59,844 nucleotides of DNA from Volvariella volvacea V23 (Eukaryota > Basidiomycota > Agaricomycetes > Agaricales > Pluteaceae), in assembly GCA_000349905.1 (NCBI GenBank), contig KB722776.1:70000-129843 (forward strand), in the 5' to 3' direction. Made by a program: the position numbers and the translations under genes. The notes under the pieces are model-generated. The model was not told the origin of the DNA and searched no databases. It saw only the letters and a program-made list of their open reading frames with translations. Shown one piece after another: positions 11,248 to 22,450 of the stretch (within the stretch, counting starts at the first letter, position 1; every line of letters begins with the position of its first letter).

Positions 11248-14200
11248 ATGTCTGCACGGCCAGGCATATTTGCGCTTGTACTACCAATAATCTCTGCTAG
11301 TTTTGCTGGTGAGTCACTCTGTCTTCGTTGGAAGTCGTGAGAGCTAACATCAACTGCAGTTGCGCAAAGCGCAACGCCGTCCGTCGTTTGCATCGCTGGT
11401 CAATGTATACAAGGGTATTCGAACATCACCAGTGAGTGTCGGCCCAATCAATGTCGTGTGATCATCTAAACGTCCATACTAGTTGGCGCACAGCTATCAG
11501 CGCAAGGAGCATCGACATCCATACATCTTCTGCCCGGACAGTACACTTTCGACACGAGCCCCCAACTCCTTCACGACATCCTAGTAGCCCCATCATCACG
11601 ACTCGAACCCTCTCCTGGTTTCCAAAACGATACATCCCCAATATCATTACCACTCGATTTCGCACTCCAGCCCGGTCTTGCTAGCTACTCCAACTCCCTC
11701 TACTCTGGACAAGCTTCGTTCACGCCACTTTCCACCGATCCCCGTGCCAGCCAATCAACCCCCCTCACAGCGGGCTCCCTAGCACTGTCATCCAACTCAT
11801 GGGCCGCCCTTTCAATCGCACCACAAAATCTCCGTCTTATTCTATGGGACTCAATACCAGACGTTTTGCAGCTACCCGCATCAGGCTCGTTTTCCCTCCT
11901 TGAGATCCAATCTCAAACGTGCACGCCTCAATGCTCCAGCGCCGGCATCTGCAATCCATCCGGAACATGCACTTGTGCTCCTGGATTCGAAGGAAACGCG
12001 TGCGAGACGTGCTCCCCCGGCCATTTTGGACCCGATTGCCGACCTTGTCCCGAGAACTGCGACGAGTGCGACCAAGGTATCACCGGAACGGGTATATGCC
12101 TGAAACCGACCATCAACAACGTCCCAGACTCGTGCAATTGCGACAACGGAGTGTGTGGGAGCGATGGGCAGTGCACTTGTAACCCTGGGTTCACAACCGG
12201 AGACGATGGGAGAGCGTGCTCGAAGTGTGATAGAGGGTTCTTCTTGACTTCGTCAGGGGATTGTCAGGGTGAGTTACCATCATTTGCACACAACATCTTT
12301 AATCTTCACACCTCTGGATAGTTTGTCAACTTGGATGCGAACAGTGTACAGATGGGACTGGCGTATGCACATCCTGCAGAGCTGGATTTTCTCTAGACAA
12401 CAACGATCGAACGAGGTGCAACGCTCCCCGCTCAGTAACGTCGACAGGAACCGTCTGTCCCAATGGTGCCTTTGCGAACGGCAACTCCTGTGCGGCTTGT
12501 GATGCCGCTTGCTCAACTTGTACTGGTGCAAGTTCAAACGACTGTGTCGAATGTGCCTCTGGACGTTTTACGTTAAATGGCTCCTGTGTCGGAGTCAACG
12601 CGGATGGCGTGTGTGATGGCTCAAACTTGGTGGGAAACAACTTGAAACGATCCTGCGATAGTACGTCTTTTCTGCGAATTTCTTTCGCCCTCTTGATCCA
12701 ACTTGCATTTCCAGCATGCCCTGCCAAGTGCACATCATGTCGCATCCCAGAATTTAGTGTGGCATCACTACCAACCGACGTTCAGTGCACTGCCTGCCTG
12801 CCCGGATTCTTCCTATCCAACGGCCAATGCGTCGAATCGTGTCCAACAGGTACTTTTCTCTCCCAAGACGGCCAATCATGCACCCGTAAGTCCCATTATG
12901 ACTCCCTTCAACCACCACTCTCATTCATCAACCCCCAGCCTGCGATTCCTCCTGCTCGACCTGCTCCGGCTCCGCCACCTTCTGCCTCTCCTGCCCGTCC
13001 AACCGCCTCGCCTCCAACGGCACCTGCGTCACCACCTGCCCCTCCAACACCTTCTCCTCCGGCGGCGCCTGCCTCCTCTGCCACACCGACTGCGAGTCCT
13101 GCACCGGTGGCGCCTTCAACCAATGCACCTCCTGCCCCGCCTCCCGCCCCGTCCTCAGCGGCAGCGGCAGCTCCAACTCGGGCCGCTGCCTCCCCACCTG
13201 CGCCAAGACGCAGTTCTTCGACCCCGCCTCGGGGACGTGCCAGGCCTGCCACGCGTCCTGCGCGTCCTGCTCCGGCTCGGGCCCGAACGAGTGTCTCTCG
13301 TGCCAGAGCAGCACCTCGGCGCCGACGACTTTGAGAGGCGGACAGTGCGTCTCGACCTCGTGCGGGGCGGGTACGCCCGGGCAGAACGGGGGGCCGGTGG
13401 TGCAAGGACTGGGCGTGTGTCTGTCGGATCTGGTGGTTGTACCTGACGCATCGGAGACGGAGAGTTTGCCCCCGCTGCCGACTATTACGGGGCTGGATGA
13501 GCCGACCAAGGTTGAGAGTGGGGGGGTGAAGCTCGAGTGGTGGCAGATCCTGCTGATGGTCCTTGGATGCGTGTTTATCTTTGTCGCTGTCGTTTGGTTG
13601 TTGTGGTGCAGGAGGAGGAATAAGAGGAGGAAGCAAAAGGTGTTGATGTTGAATAATTATGTGGGTGGTGGTGGTGAGAAGCCGAGGGACGGGTGCTGGG
13701 CTGTGTTTGTGTCGTTGTTTAGGCGTCGGGAGCGGACAGAGGTCAGGAAGGAGAAGCTGGTCATCGTGCATCCCAACTGGGACGAGCCCAAGGACGTTGG
13801 GTACACGCGCAGGAGCTCTGACGAAGAATCCGACGCGTCGAGGCTCAGACGGCTACGCTCGATCGAGGAAGGCCTCCCGACGCACTACGAGCGTGCGCCT
13901 ACTCCCCACTCGGAACGGGAGTACTACCCCCAGCACATCACCAACTACAACGTGACGCATAATTACTCTTCACCTTCTTTCGAGCGTGTGGATGAAAACA
14001 AGGCCAGACGCATCCAGTCGCCCGAGGAAGAGGAAGAGCAGGACATGATGCAGCTCATCGACGCCTACGCCCACTCGCACCGCTCGCGCTCGCCCACCGC
14101 CGCTTCCTCTCGGCGCCGTCAACGCCCAGCACAGGACTACGACACTCACTCTCAACATTCCAATCACGATCATGAGCGAGAGTCAGTCAGACGGAGGGGC

Positions 14201-14755
14201 AGGGACGACTGGTACCAAGACCACCCCGCCGAGGACGACGACTACTACGACGCCCACGCCCCGCTCCCCCCGCCTCCACGGCCGCGATATCCCCGGTCGA
14301 TAGACCAGGAGTCCGACAGCCATCGCCGGCAGTTCCGCCAGCGTCTGCGACCACCGCCAAGTAGCCACCGCCACCAGCGGACGGCGTCGGGCGAGTTGCT
14401 GGGGGACAACGTGAGCCGGCTGTCTGCGCCGTCGGTGTACTCCCAGATGACGGGTGTGCCGCGGCGGGCCCCTGAGCCGAGGATGCGGGTGCGGCATGAT
14501 GAGGAGGAAGAGGTGGTGGAGAGGTGGAGGCAGGCGGTGGATGAGAGGGAGGAGATGGAGTATCGGGAGGAGGTGGCGCAGTTTGATCCGAGGGGGAGGG
14601 AGGAGCCGTATAGAGAGGAGGTGATGAGCACGAGGATGGGGAGCACGAAGGAGCTGAAGTCGAGGTTCTCGATGAGCACGTTGGGGACGGCAGCGAGGGT
14701 GAAGGACGAGTCGGGCAAGTTGAAGAAGAAGCGGGGGATTTTTTGGAGGCGGTGA
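11248..14755 (+). CDS. Cys-rich (furin-like/EGF-like) single-pass membrane protein
   Basis: Six exons (11248-11308, 11360-11431, 11483-12268, 12322-12660, 12715-12885, 12939-14755) join to 3,246 nt, or 1,081 aa. An N-terminal signal peptide (MSARPGIFALVLPIISASFA) is split by intron 1. A Ser/Pro/Leu-rich ectodomain of about 200 residues follows, then many CxxC modules from about residue 235 to 620 (CSSAGICNPSGTCTC, CSTCTGASSNDC and similar). These match the furin-like/EGF-like growth-factor-receptor fold. One transmembrane helix (WWQILLMVLGCVFIFVAVVW) lies at about 678-699, followed by a basic stop-transfer CRRRNKRRK. The roughly 370-residue cytosolic tail is Arg/Glu/Ser-rich and probably disordered, with no kinase domain. 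It is probably a cell-surface adhesion or sensing protein; the ligand is unknown. Exon 6 is unusually GC-rich. Confidence 0.85.
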
Positions 14756-15146
14756 TGATGTCCTGTTGTCTGCTGGGGTAGGATTTTCGGGTTGGGAGAT
14801 TTTGATGTAGCTGTGCGGTTGATCCGCGTGGCTTGACGAACGCTCATTCTTTTTATTGATCTCATTCATTTTATGATGTTGTATACCTCAGCATTCACCC
14901 ATCTCATTTACGACCTTTTTATGTTTTACGATATACGACGATAGCATTTAACGCTCGTCATCGGACTAGACATTATAGTACAGTTCAACTAATCATGTAG
15001 CACTAATAGAGCCCATTACGGGATTTACAGACATTAATTATTACATTGTATACTATCCTACATTAGCTGTGTGGAACCGCTTCAACCCAAAGTAGAGCAA
15101 AGGCATGCATAGACTAATCAAAAAAGAAAATCTTACACACATCCCA
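14756..15146. other. Convergent 3' intergenic region
   Basis: AT-rich sequence between the 3' ends of two convergent transcripts. I see no gene. It should hold both poly(A) regions. Confidence 0.4.
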
Positions 15147-16409
15147 CTAGTGGAAGATGGCCGCCAAGAGCAAGCACTCTGCAGAAAAGGCCTTTTGAAT
15201 CCTTGCAGAGAAGCCAGCCCTTTTGGCCCTCCCGTCCATCCCACTCGCTTGAAAATCCAGTCCCTCTGTCCTCATCGACAAGAACCTATCCAACCACTCC
15301 CCCTCCAGCTCCCTGTCGTCATAAACCTTCACTGAGGCGAGCCTCGAGACTCCCTCCAACCGTGCATCCCACCTCGACTCCATAAACATAATCAGATCCC
15401 GATCCGGTACAGCCTCTTCGCTCCCCCTCTCTCTAAACTCGAGCAGCTCCTCCGCTGACACTTGACATTCGTGCAGGCCGAGGCTCGTCAGGGGCGGCGC
15501 CGCGTCCGCGATGGAGGGCAAGATGCCCACTGCGTGTTATCTCTACTATCTCGAGGTGGACGAGAGAGGGGAACCGCACGGATTGGAAGAGCGGTTGGTA
15601 GCCTATGGTGTCAAAGTGGAGCGAGAGGGGGCGGAGGCGTGCGTGAACCGGAGGCAGGTCCTCTTCGCCATAGGCCATCGTCCTGAGCTCTTCGAGGTTG
15701 CGGCGCCTGAACAGCAGCTGCAGGATCACTGCCGGATGTATGATATACCCGTCGCCGGTGAACCGCCTGAGCGTCCCAGGAAGGGTCGCGATCAGCTTGG
15801 ATTGCAAGTCCTCCGAGAGCTCGAGGGAGAGCTCGACCTTCTCAAGTCGGGGGCAAGCGGAGAGGCTGAGTGCCGTTTCCTCGTCTTTTTGCATGAAATT
15901 CGCTTCGTAGCTGGATTGTATTGAGAGACAGGCGCCGAAGGCGGGGGAGTCCAGAAGAAAGAAAAGCCATGCATTCGCGCAATTCTGTTGAATCTACATT
16001 CAAAGCGAGGCCCCGAATCCGATGGGATATTGGACGCAGGATGTCGGCTGCCCCGAGGGTCGCTGTTTCGTCCTCGTCCTCGTCGTCGCCGTCACGGAGC
16101 AGCTCTGTAGCGATGTCAAACGGCAGATTTCGCGTGACCACGAGAGCTAATTCCTGACGGCCGGGTTATGGCGCGCAACCTCCTCCGCTCGCCCTTTCAC
16201 ATCGATCGACGTCCAGAGTGCATGCATCCTCAACATGATCGCCCTCCAGCATCTGCAGACGAGCCCGAGGGTGATGGGGCCCGTTCGCGCGGTCGCCAGT
16301 GGTACAGCCCGTTGGTGCAGCAGCACATCGCGTCGTCGTAGGATGTGAAGATCTCGGAGAGGACCTCGTGCGAGATCCTGTCCGTCGAAAAGATAACGCC
16401 GAAGGCCAT
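15147..16409 (-). pseudogene. F-box/LRR pseudogene with several frameshifts
   Basis: From an ATG at 16409 the frame gives MAFGVIF then an F-box start (ISHEVLSEIFTSYDD). It then shifts to the frame with ITLGLVCRCWRAIMLRMHALW, and again near 16150 to VTRNLPFDIATELLRDG. It shifts once more near 15890 to a block with CPRLEKVELSLEL, and near 15520 to the end (IADAAPPLTSLGLHECQ...FMESRWDARLEGVSRL). The order matches the neighbour at 17203-18553 closely, so this is a decayed tandem copy. At least four indels are needed to restore it, so a run of sequencing errors is unlikely. Confidence 0.7.
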
Positions 16410-16688
16410 GGAGGTCGCTGGCAGACGGCAGACAGTGCGTTCTGCTGGTGGGCGCTGTGGCTAAACGTGGAACAGGAAAAGGTGAGGAAAAGGCGTGACC
16501 CTGAGAGCCGGCTACCATACAGAGGGGGTTTGTAGATGCCAGTTACGTTGTTGTATTGTAATTGTGGTTTACAAGTGGTACATACATGCCTCTGACGATC
16601 GACAAGCTGCCCGCCCATGCACCCTCGTGCAACACGACTACACACGAAAGATGGGCAACCTCAAGCTCCAAGCGAGAACAAGACCCTC

Positions 16689-16991
16689 CTAGGCTCCTAT
16701 GCGACAGTCCACTGACCGCGCGAGCCATTCTTTGATCGAAGACGCATATTGCACGACGTGAGTCTCGTTCGTGTGTATCTTGGCGGAGGACCAGAGGGTA
16801 TGAGTCTTCAACGAGACGTCCCTCCATTTTTTGCAGACGAGTCCGAGGGTAGTGGGGATATTAGTGAGCGGTAACCCAGTCTGGGGGTGAAGCTGGTCAT
16901 TCGAGCGACACATGTGATCGCGGTAGGCAACGAAAATGACAGAAAGGACGTCGAAAGGTATACCGTCTATTAAGGGAGTGTGAAGGGCCAT
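16689..16991 (-). pseudogene. F-box fragment, N-terminal part only
   Basis: A 100-aa frame holds an F-box (IPFDVLSVIFVAYRDH...LGLVCKKWRDVSLKTHTLW) and the first residues of the next region (SSIKEWLARSVDCRI), then stops. It resembles the first 100 residues of the gene at 17203-18553 (IQSWLARSGDLPCDVRI). The rest of the gene is missing, so it is probably a truncated duplicate. A very short F-box protein is possible but less likely. Confidence 0.6.
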
Positions 16992-17202
16992 GGCCGTCGA
17001 GACGAATGAGCGTTGTCGAACATGGGAGCGGGAGACGACATCCGCATCTGGCCAGCGGATAGGCCGTGAAAGGCATTTGTGCTAGCCAACCACACCGACT
17101 GACGGAATTACAATAAAAACGTTATACAGATGCACCAGCGCCACAATTCGTCAATGATCATTGAAGAAGCGTCTACATTCGAGGATCGGAAACCTACATT
17201 GC

Positions 17203-18553
17203 CTATAGGTCAGATCCTTGGATCTGGCAATCCAATCCCTCGCTCCTCATTACCGCCAGCCGCTCAAGCGAATCCTGCTCAAACACCCTCCAGCCAACCA
17301 CTCTCACACGCTCGACTCTCGCAAACCCCTCCAACTGCACCCTCCACCTCGACTCAATAAACCGCACCAAGCATCCATCCGATATAGCCCGCCCGACCTC
17401 CTCAACAAAAAACTCCCTCAGATTGGGCAAACGCTGCACACCGCCGCTGTCAGGTGCCAGCGTAAGCCCCCCAACAAACGCCTCGTCAAAGCACCCACAG
17501 CGGTAAATGTCGACCTTTTTAATGCTCGGGACGCGCTGGAAGAACGCCAAGATCTCCTCCGCCCCGACCCGAAACTCCCGCAGGTCCAGACTCTCCAGCG
17601 CGGGGGACGCGTCCGCGATCCTGCCCAGCAACCCCTGTGGGCCGACGACTTCTGATATAGTGAGGCGGGTGAGACACGGCGCCCGTACAGCCCGGAAGAG
17701 CTCTCGACACCCGTGGCCGTCGCCCCCGATCGACAGCGTGTGCAGGCCGGTGTGCTCAACGGGCGACGCTGCGCCGCCGCCGTTGCTGCCCTGCGGCTGC
17801 GGCGGCCCGAGCTCGGTGTAAACCCAGAGGGTGAGACACTCGAGCCTGCGGCATTTGGAGAGCATCTGGATGGCCGTGGCATGCGAGAGCAGCACGTTCT
17901 CCCTGTTCGTGCACCCGTACCGTCTCGCCGAGGCGGGGAGGAGTCGGACGAGCGCGAAGAGCGTCTCGATCGTGAACGGCACCTCGACGTACTCGAGGTG
18001 GGGGCAGCGCGACCGTGTCGAGGAGGGAGAGGTTGCCCTGCGACCCCGGCGCGCCCTCCTCGAGCGAGATCTTGAGCCGCTGCAGGATGGGCAGGCAGCC
18101 GGGCTGCTGCTGCTGCTGCTCGAGGAGCGCCGTGCATTCGTGCAGCTCGCCCACGCCGGCGGAGAGGATCAGGGTGCGCAATCGGTGGGCCACGGGACGC
18201 AGGGTGTGTGCCACGGCAAAGGTGGGCTGGATCCGCCCGTTCTGGAGCAGTTCGATGCGGACGTCGCATGGGAGGTCTCCGGAGCGGGCGAGCCAGGATT
18301 GGATGGCTGGGGTGTGGCGGGCCATTTGGCCCGGGAGGCCTCTGATCGCTATCGACGTCCAGAGGACGGGTGTTTCCAGCGCGATCGCGCGCCATCGCGT
18401 GCAGACGAGTGGCAGGGTTAGTGCGCTCCTCGTGCATGGCTCCCGGTTGTGCGGTTGGTTGCGGGGACCGAGCGTGAGGTCGTGGTGGGAGGTGAATATC
18501 TCGGAGAGGATCTCGGGCGGGAGGGTGTCGATGAGCGATGGCTTGGGGGACAT
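17203..18553 (-). pseudogene. F-box/LRR gene with a single frameshift
   Basis: The start at 18553 (MSPKPSLIDTLPPEILSEIF) gives an F-box at about residues 8-60 (LPLVCTRWRAIALETPVLW), then Leu-rich repeats with a short polyglutamine run (CTG repeats at 18104-18122). Near 17985-18015 the frame changes from ...LSLLDTVA to CPHLEYVEVPFTIETLF. One added or two lost bases in a G/C-rich run (GGGGGCAGCGCGACC on the plus strand) would join them. The rest is continuous to the stop at 17203 and ends in FIESRWRVQLEGFARVERVRV, a subgroup hallmark. A recent inactivation or a base-calling error are both possible. Otherwise it would encode about 450 aa. Confidence 0.65.
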
Positions 18554-18916
18554 GGGAGGGATGGAAAGTGGAACGTGAGAACGACGGGTGCACTTGTCGA
18601 GGTTTGTGTGGCGATAGTCAAACACGTCCTTACGGTGGCTTAGGCGCCAGGATAAGAGAGTATCCTCACGAGCAAGTTTTGATGTGGAGAATCTGCGATG
18701 TTTTCCTGTTCTGGTAGGTTATGCATCGTGATTCAACGGCACGATGGCTCACCCTTTTTAGCGCTCGTCATAAAGCAGAGCGATGCTCAGGGACAGGTTC
18801 AGGTCCATGAAATTCAGTTGGGCACGTGAATGGACGTGGGGAATGTTGCGATGCAACATTGACGTTCTCTATGGCCGAACGATGGTTTCCCTTCTCGCAC
18901 GGCTGGGCGACTTGAA

Positions 18917-20551
18917 ATGGCGCTTTCAAGCACCTCCTGGGCGCTCGAGCAAGCTCGGATAGACGATCTCATTGGCAAAATCCAAGATAAACCTGACGCG
19001 GATGACCTCCAGGTCTTCAAACTACGTCGGCGGCGCAACATGCTCGCACCTCTGTTCTCCCAGCTCCCGCCGGAGTTACTGTGCTACATCCTATCTTTCC
19101 ACATCCTCTCAGAGCAGAGCCACGACGACTCGAACTGGTACCAATGGGTGGTTGTGACGCACGTCTCGTCGTACCTCAGAGATGTGGCCCAAGCAGAACC
19201 CTCATTCTGGACACGCATATACGTCCCCGCTCGGAACCGCCTCATCCAGCAATTCCTCCGTCGCTCAAAGTCCCTCCACTTGGACATCCGGTTCGGCTCG
19301 CGCGTGCGCTCAGTCAGTCATATACTCGGCACAACATTCAGCAACGACCTATCTCGCATCAAGTCGATTCACCTCCCCACTTCGTTCACAGCGGCGGAGT
19401 GGAAATCGTGTTTCCCGCTGTTGACCTCGCTTCGTTGTATATCCCTGCGGTTTAGCCCGACCTGCAGTCCCGACTTGGTTCCGCCTTGCTTTTCTGCTCA
19501 CGTCAAGTTCGATACGCTGGCCATCGAATTGGACAGGTGCTCGTTCTCGTGGACACCAAAGCTGTTCAACCCCCAAATGACGTCGTTGGCTATCACTCAA
19601 GCTACAAGCCCAGTAGCTATATACCAACTCTGCAGCGCCTTGTCAACTCTACCTCGTCTGCAAAAGCTTCGTCTCTTCAACACCCTCACTGATACTGGTG
19701 AACCGGAACCTCGTTCAAAGGTCATGCTCCCTCAGCTGCAGGAGCTCTCGCTAAAAGACGATCAAAGTCTCTCTCTCCTTGTGGATTTACTTGGGTTTCT
19801 CTCTTTCCCACCCTCCGCTAGCATCAATATATCCAACGACGGCGGAGTATCAGGCCATCTGCAAACCCAGGACTCGGAAGCATCTGCGCGGCTCTTCCTC
19901 ACCCTCATGGAACACTTCAGCCAGCCACCTGCCTCCTCGTCCCTCCACCCCCCTCAGCCAAGGCTCTCCACGATGCTCTTGTTCCATCGAACGAAATCCG
20001 GAAGATTCCAGCTATCTATCGGACAGGACTGGCTGAATGTGACTCTACGAGGAGCCTCTGCGAATATTCGTACATCGTCCGCCCTTTTATCGCTCATTCA
20101 GAAGCTCCCGCTTGAGCACCTGGTGGATCTCCATTTGTGCGGAAGCAAGGACAGTCTCTGCACGAGCGTCATGCTGCATCTACTGTCTTGTGCCCCCTCC
20201 TATATCGAGCGACTACGTATCTCGGGGACACTCATGGACTCATTTCTCTCTCATGTCAGCAACATTATCGCCAAAGCCCAGACTCCCGCGGACATTGACG
20301 ACTACAGTCAATCTCCGACACCAAAATCGATGTTGGATATAATCACGACCAACCACTCGTCCAAAGAGCTCATCTTGTCGTTTCCTAGGCAAGACTTTAT
20401 TCGGGCAATGGGCCAGTTTTCTCCCTCCATCTTTGTGCCTACGTTGTCGCTGACGCTGTATATGTTGTCGCCATCAGTCGTTGGTAGAATGTCAATCCTT
20501 GTGCATGATCATGATGTACGTGTTACCAATGACTGGAGTTGCTGTTTGTAG
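18917..20551 (+). CDS. F-box/LRR protein, intact single exon
   Basis: A 544-aa single-exon protein. The start MALSSTSWALEQARIDDLI matches the start of the copy at 28537-30168, which supports the chosen ATG. A basic segment (LRRRRNMLAPL) precedes the F-box at about 49-105 (LPPELLCYILSFHIL...VVVTHVSSYLRDVAQAEPSFW). Irregular Leu-rich repeats fill the rest. The C-terminus has the subgroup motif MSILVHDHDVR near residue 530. The expected role is an SCF substrate adaptor. It stands alone on the plus strand, while its closest relatives are on the minus strand 6-11 kb away, so the family has been inverted as well as duplicated. Confidence 0.8.
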   Translation: MALSSTSWALEQARIDDLIGKIQDKPDADDLQVFKLRRRRNMLAPLFSQLPPELLCYILSFHILSEQSHDDSNWYQWVVVTHVSSYLRDVAQAEPSFWTRIYVPARNRLIQQFLRRSKSLHLDIRFGSRVRSVSHILGTTFSNDLSRIKSIHLPTSFTAAEWKSCFPLLTSLRCISLRFSPTCSPDLVPPCFSAHVKFDTLAIELDRCSFSWTPKLFNPQMTSLAITQATSPVAIYQLCSALSTLPRLQKLRLFNTLTDTGEPEPRSKVMLPQLQELSLKDDQSLSLLVDLLGFLSFPPSASINISNDGGVSGHLQTQDSEASARLFLTLMEHFSQPPASSSLHPPQPRLSTMLLFHRTKSGRFQLSIGQDWLNVTLRGASANIRTSSALLSLIQKLPLEHLVDLHLCGSKDSLCTSVMLHLLSCAPSYIERLRISGTLMDSFLSHVSNIIAKAQTPADIDDYSQSPTPKSMLDIITTNHSSKELILSFPRQDFIRAMGQFSPSIFVPTLSLTLYMLSPSVVGRMSILVHDHDVRVTNDWSCCL

Positions 20552-20618
20552 TGCAAAACGTGTACTATATCATGTATTGAGGTTCAATTTCAATACGGGT
20601 TTGTATTCTCTCTGCTGT

Positions 20619-20718
20619 NNNNNNNNNNNNNNNNNNNNNNNNNNNNNNNNNNNNNNNNNNNNNNNNNNNNNNNNNNNNNNNNNNNNNNNNNNNNNNNNNN
20701 NNNNNNNNNNNNNNNNNN
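20619..20718. other. Assembly gap of 100 N
   Basis: Exactly 100 N, the usual placeholder for a gap of unknown size. It lies between the 3' ends of two convergent genes and does not cut a coding region. Confidence 0.99.
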
Positions 20719-20775
20719 ATGGATTGCCAACTGTGCTGCATAATAGGAGGAGAGGGGGTCTACTTTAAAAGGCAA

Positions 20776-22276
20776 CTAGCACTGAAGTTGAGCCGGGAGC
20801 GGTTGTTCGTCCAAGCCCGCCAGCAAGTTATTCACCGCAAGCGTCGCCATACCCCATCTAGTCTCAAACGTTGCACTTCCAATATGAGGAAGTACAACAC
20901 ATCTAGATGGCACGACGTCAGCAACCGCCGTGAAACGGAAACACTCCCTTACCTAGGCTCCTTCACCAAAGGATGGTCAGCCGTAACCTTTGGTTCGCCT
21001 TCGACTACATCCAGCCCAGCACCCCAGATCCAACCCTCCCTCAGAGCTTTCGCAAGAGCATCCGAGTCTACCAATGTTCCCCTCGCAGTGTTCACCAACA
21101 CGCTATGCTTCTTCATCTTCTTCAAGAACGGTTCGTTGATCAGATGCCGTGTCTCCTCCCCTCCAGGCGCCAACACGAATAATACATCGCTCTCCCTCGC
21201 CAGTTCATCCAAGTCGACACGTTTCACCTCGGTGAGATTGTTCTTCCGTGCGAGTTCTGTGTCTCGTTCTGGCGTTGGTGCGGATTTGGGGTTGGAGGAG
21301 TATATGCATCTTGTGACTCCAAACGGAATCAGACGGGCGAGGGTCGCTTGGGATATACGCCCGAACCCTAAGAATCCAACCGTGCGGCTTGGAGACCGCG
21401 GGTTGGAGCTGAGTTGAGGACCGCAAAATGAGAATGGTGCCCAACTAAAGCTGGGCCACTGGGAGCGATTGCGATAATCGTTAGACAACCAGAACACAAA
21501 CCCTCATTGCACATACTTGACTATCCTTCACAAGGGTGAGCATTTCTCCCGCGTTGCGTCCGGCCATTAGGGCCAACATGACGGATAAATCGGCGACTTT
21601 GGGATAAATACAATCAGAATACAGCACTTCCTTCACGGGCAGAAGCATTACCTGCATCGGTCAGTACGTCTGGGGTATATCCCACCTTGACACCACGTTT
21701 GGCAACCTCTGCACGGTCTATGTGCTCTAATCAAGAAATCGGTGAAAATGTGAGTTATGCGGCAGATTTGGAACGTACCGTATCCGACTGACATTGTGGA
21801 GACGACGCGTAAACTTGGGCCAGCTTTCCCAAGCAATTCATTCGAGATAAATACACAAGGGGATGCAATGCGCTTACATACCCGCATCGAGCAACTCGCT
21901 GTTCACCTAGAAGGGAGGATTAATCGATCGAAATGAGGGGAGTGACTGATCGCAAACCTTCTCGGAGAGCATTAACAATACACCACTGGCACCAGGTATA
22001 TTCTGCAATAGCCACTCTCGTTCGCACACTCGATCTTCGGGCCATAGCACGACCTATTCGACAATCCCCAGTCAACGTGGATTTATATCATAAAACACCT
22101 AGCCGACTTGCCTCAAGATCTTTCCTCTGCCACAACAACGGCATCACATCGGGCCCAAGATCTCTGCAGACGACTACTTTTCGTCGGGAGCTGGTATTAT
22201 TACTAAGGTGTGAGGCAATAGACGTTAGACGACGAGTCGTATGTGTGAAATTCTGTATTGACTTAGTGGTGGACAT
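20776..22276 (-). CDS. D-2-hydroxyacid dehydrogenase (glyoxylate/hydroxypyruvate reductase-like)
   Basis: Eight exons on the minus strand (22276-22112, 22053-21958, 21906-21882, 21823-21779, 21726-21652, 21596-21517, 21458-20953, 20902-20776) sum to 1,119 nt, or 372 aa, in one frame. A Rossmann motif (GFLGFGRIS) marks the NAD(P)H-binding domain. The catalytic Arg (NTARGT), Glu (DVVEGEP) and His (LPHIGSA) are all present, as in the GRHPR/GyaR branch. It is expected to reduce glyoxylate or hydroxypyruvate to glycolate or glycerate. The N-terminal 30 residues are rich in Ser, Thr and Arg and might be a mitochondrial presequence (inferred). Intron 1 has a GC-AG boundary (GAG|GCAAGT); the others are GT-AG. 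Exon 3 is only 25 bp. No defect seen. Confidence 0.92.
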
Positions 22277-22450
22277 GGTGGATGGTTTGGCCTTGTGAGA
22301 GTGTGGATGAGAGTGGCTTTATTTCGATTCCGGGCCTCTGGTGGGCTGATACGAAATCGGACCGGAAGCCGAACGGACCGACGGATGAGAAAATTGACCG
22401 ACGGACCGGATCAATGCACACCGCAATTAAAATGATGGGTATGGTATCAT

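Noticed and set aside
12908..13771. Long open frames on the minus strand and in another plus frame over the Cys-rich protein
   Set aside because: They are shadows of a GC-rich exon. They give Pro/Ala/Arg-rich text, while the true frame has regular CxxC modules and joins exactly across five introns.
17418..18593. 391-codon minus-strand frame rich in Arg, Pro and Ser
   Set aside because: It overlaps the F-box gene in another frame, has no domain, and reflects high GC.
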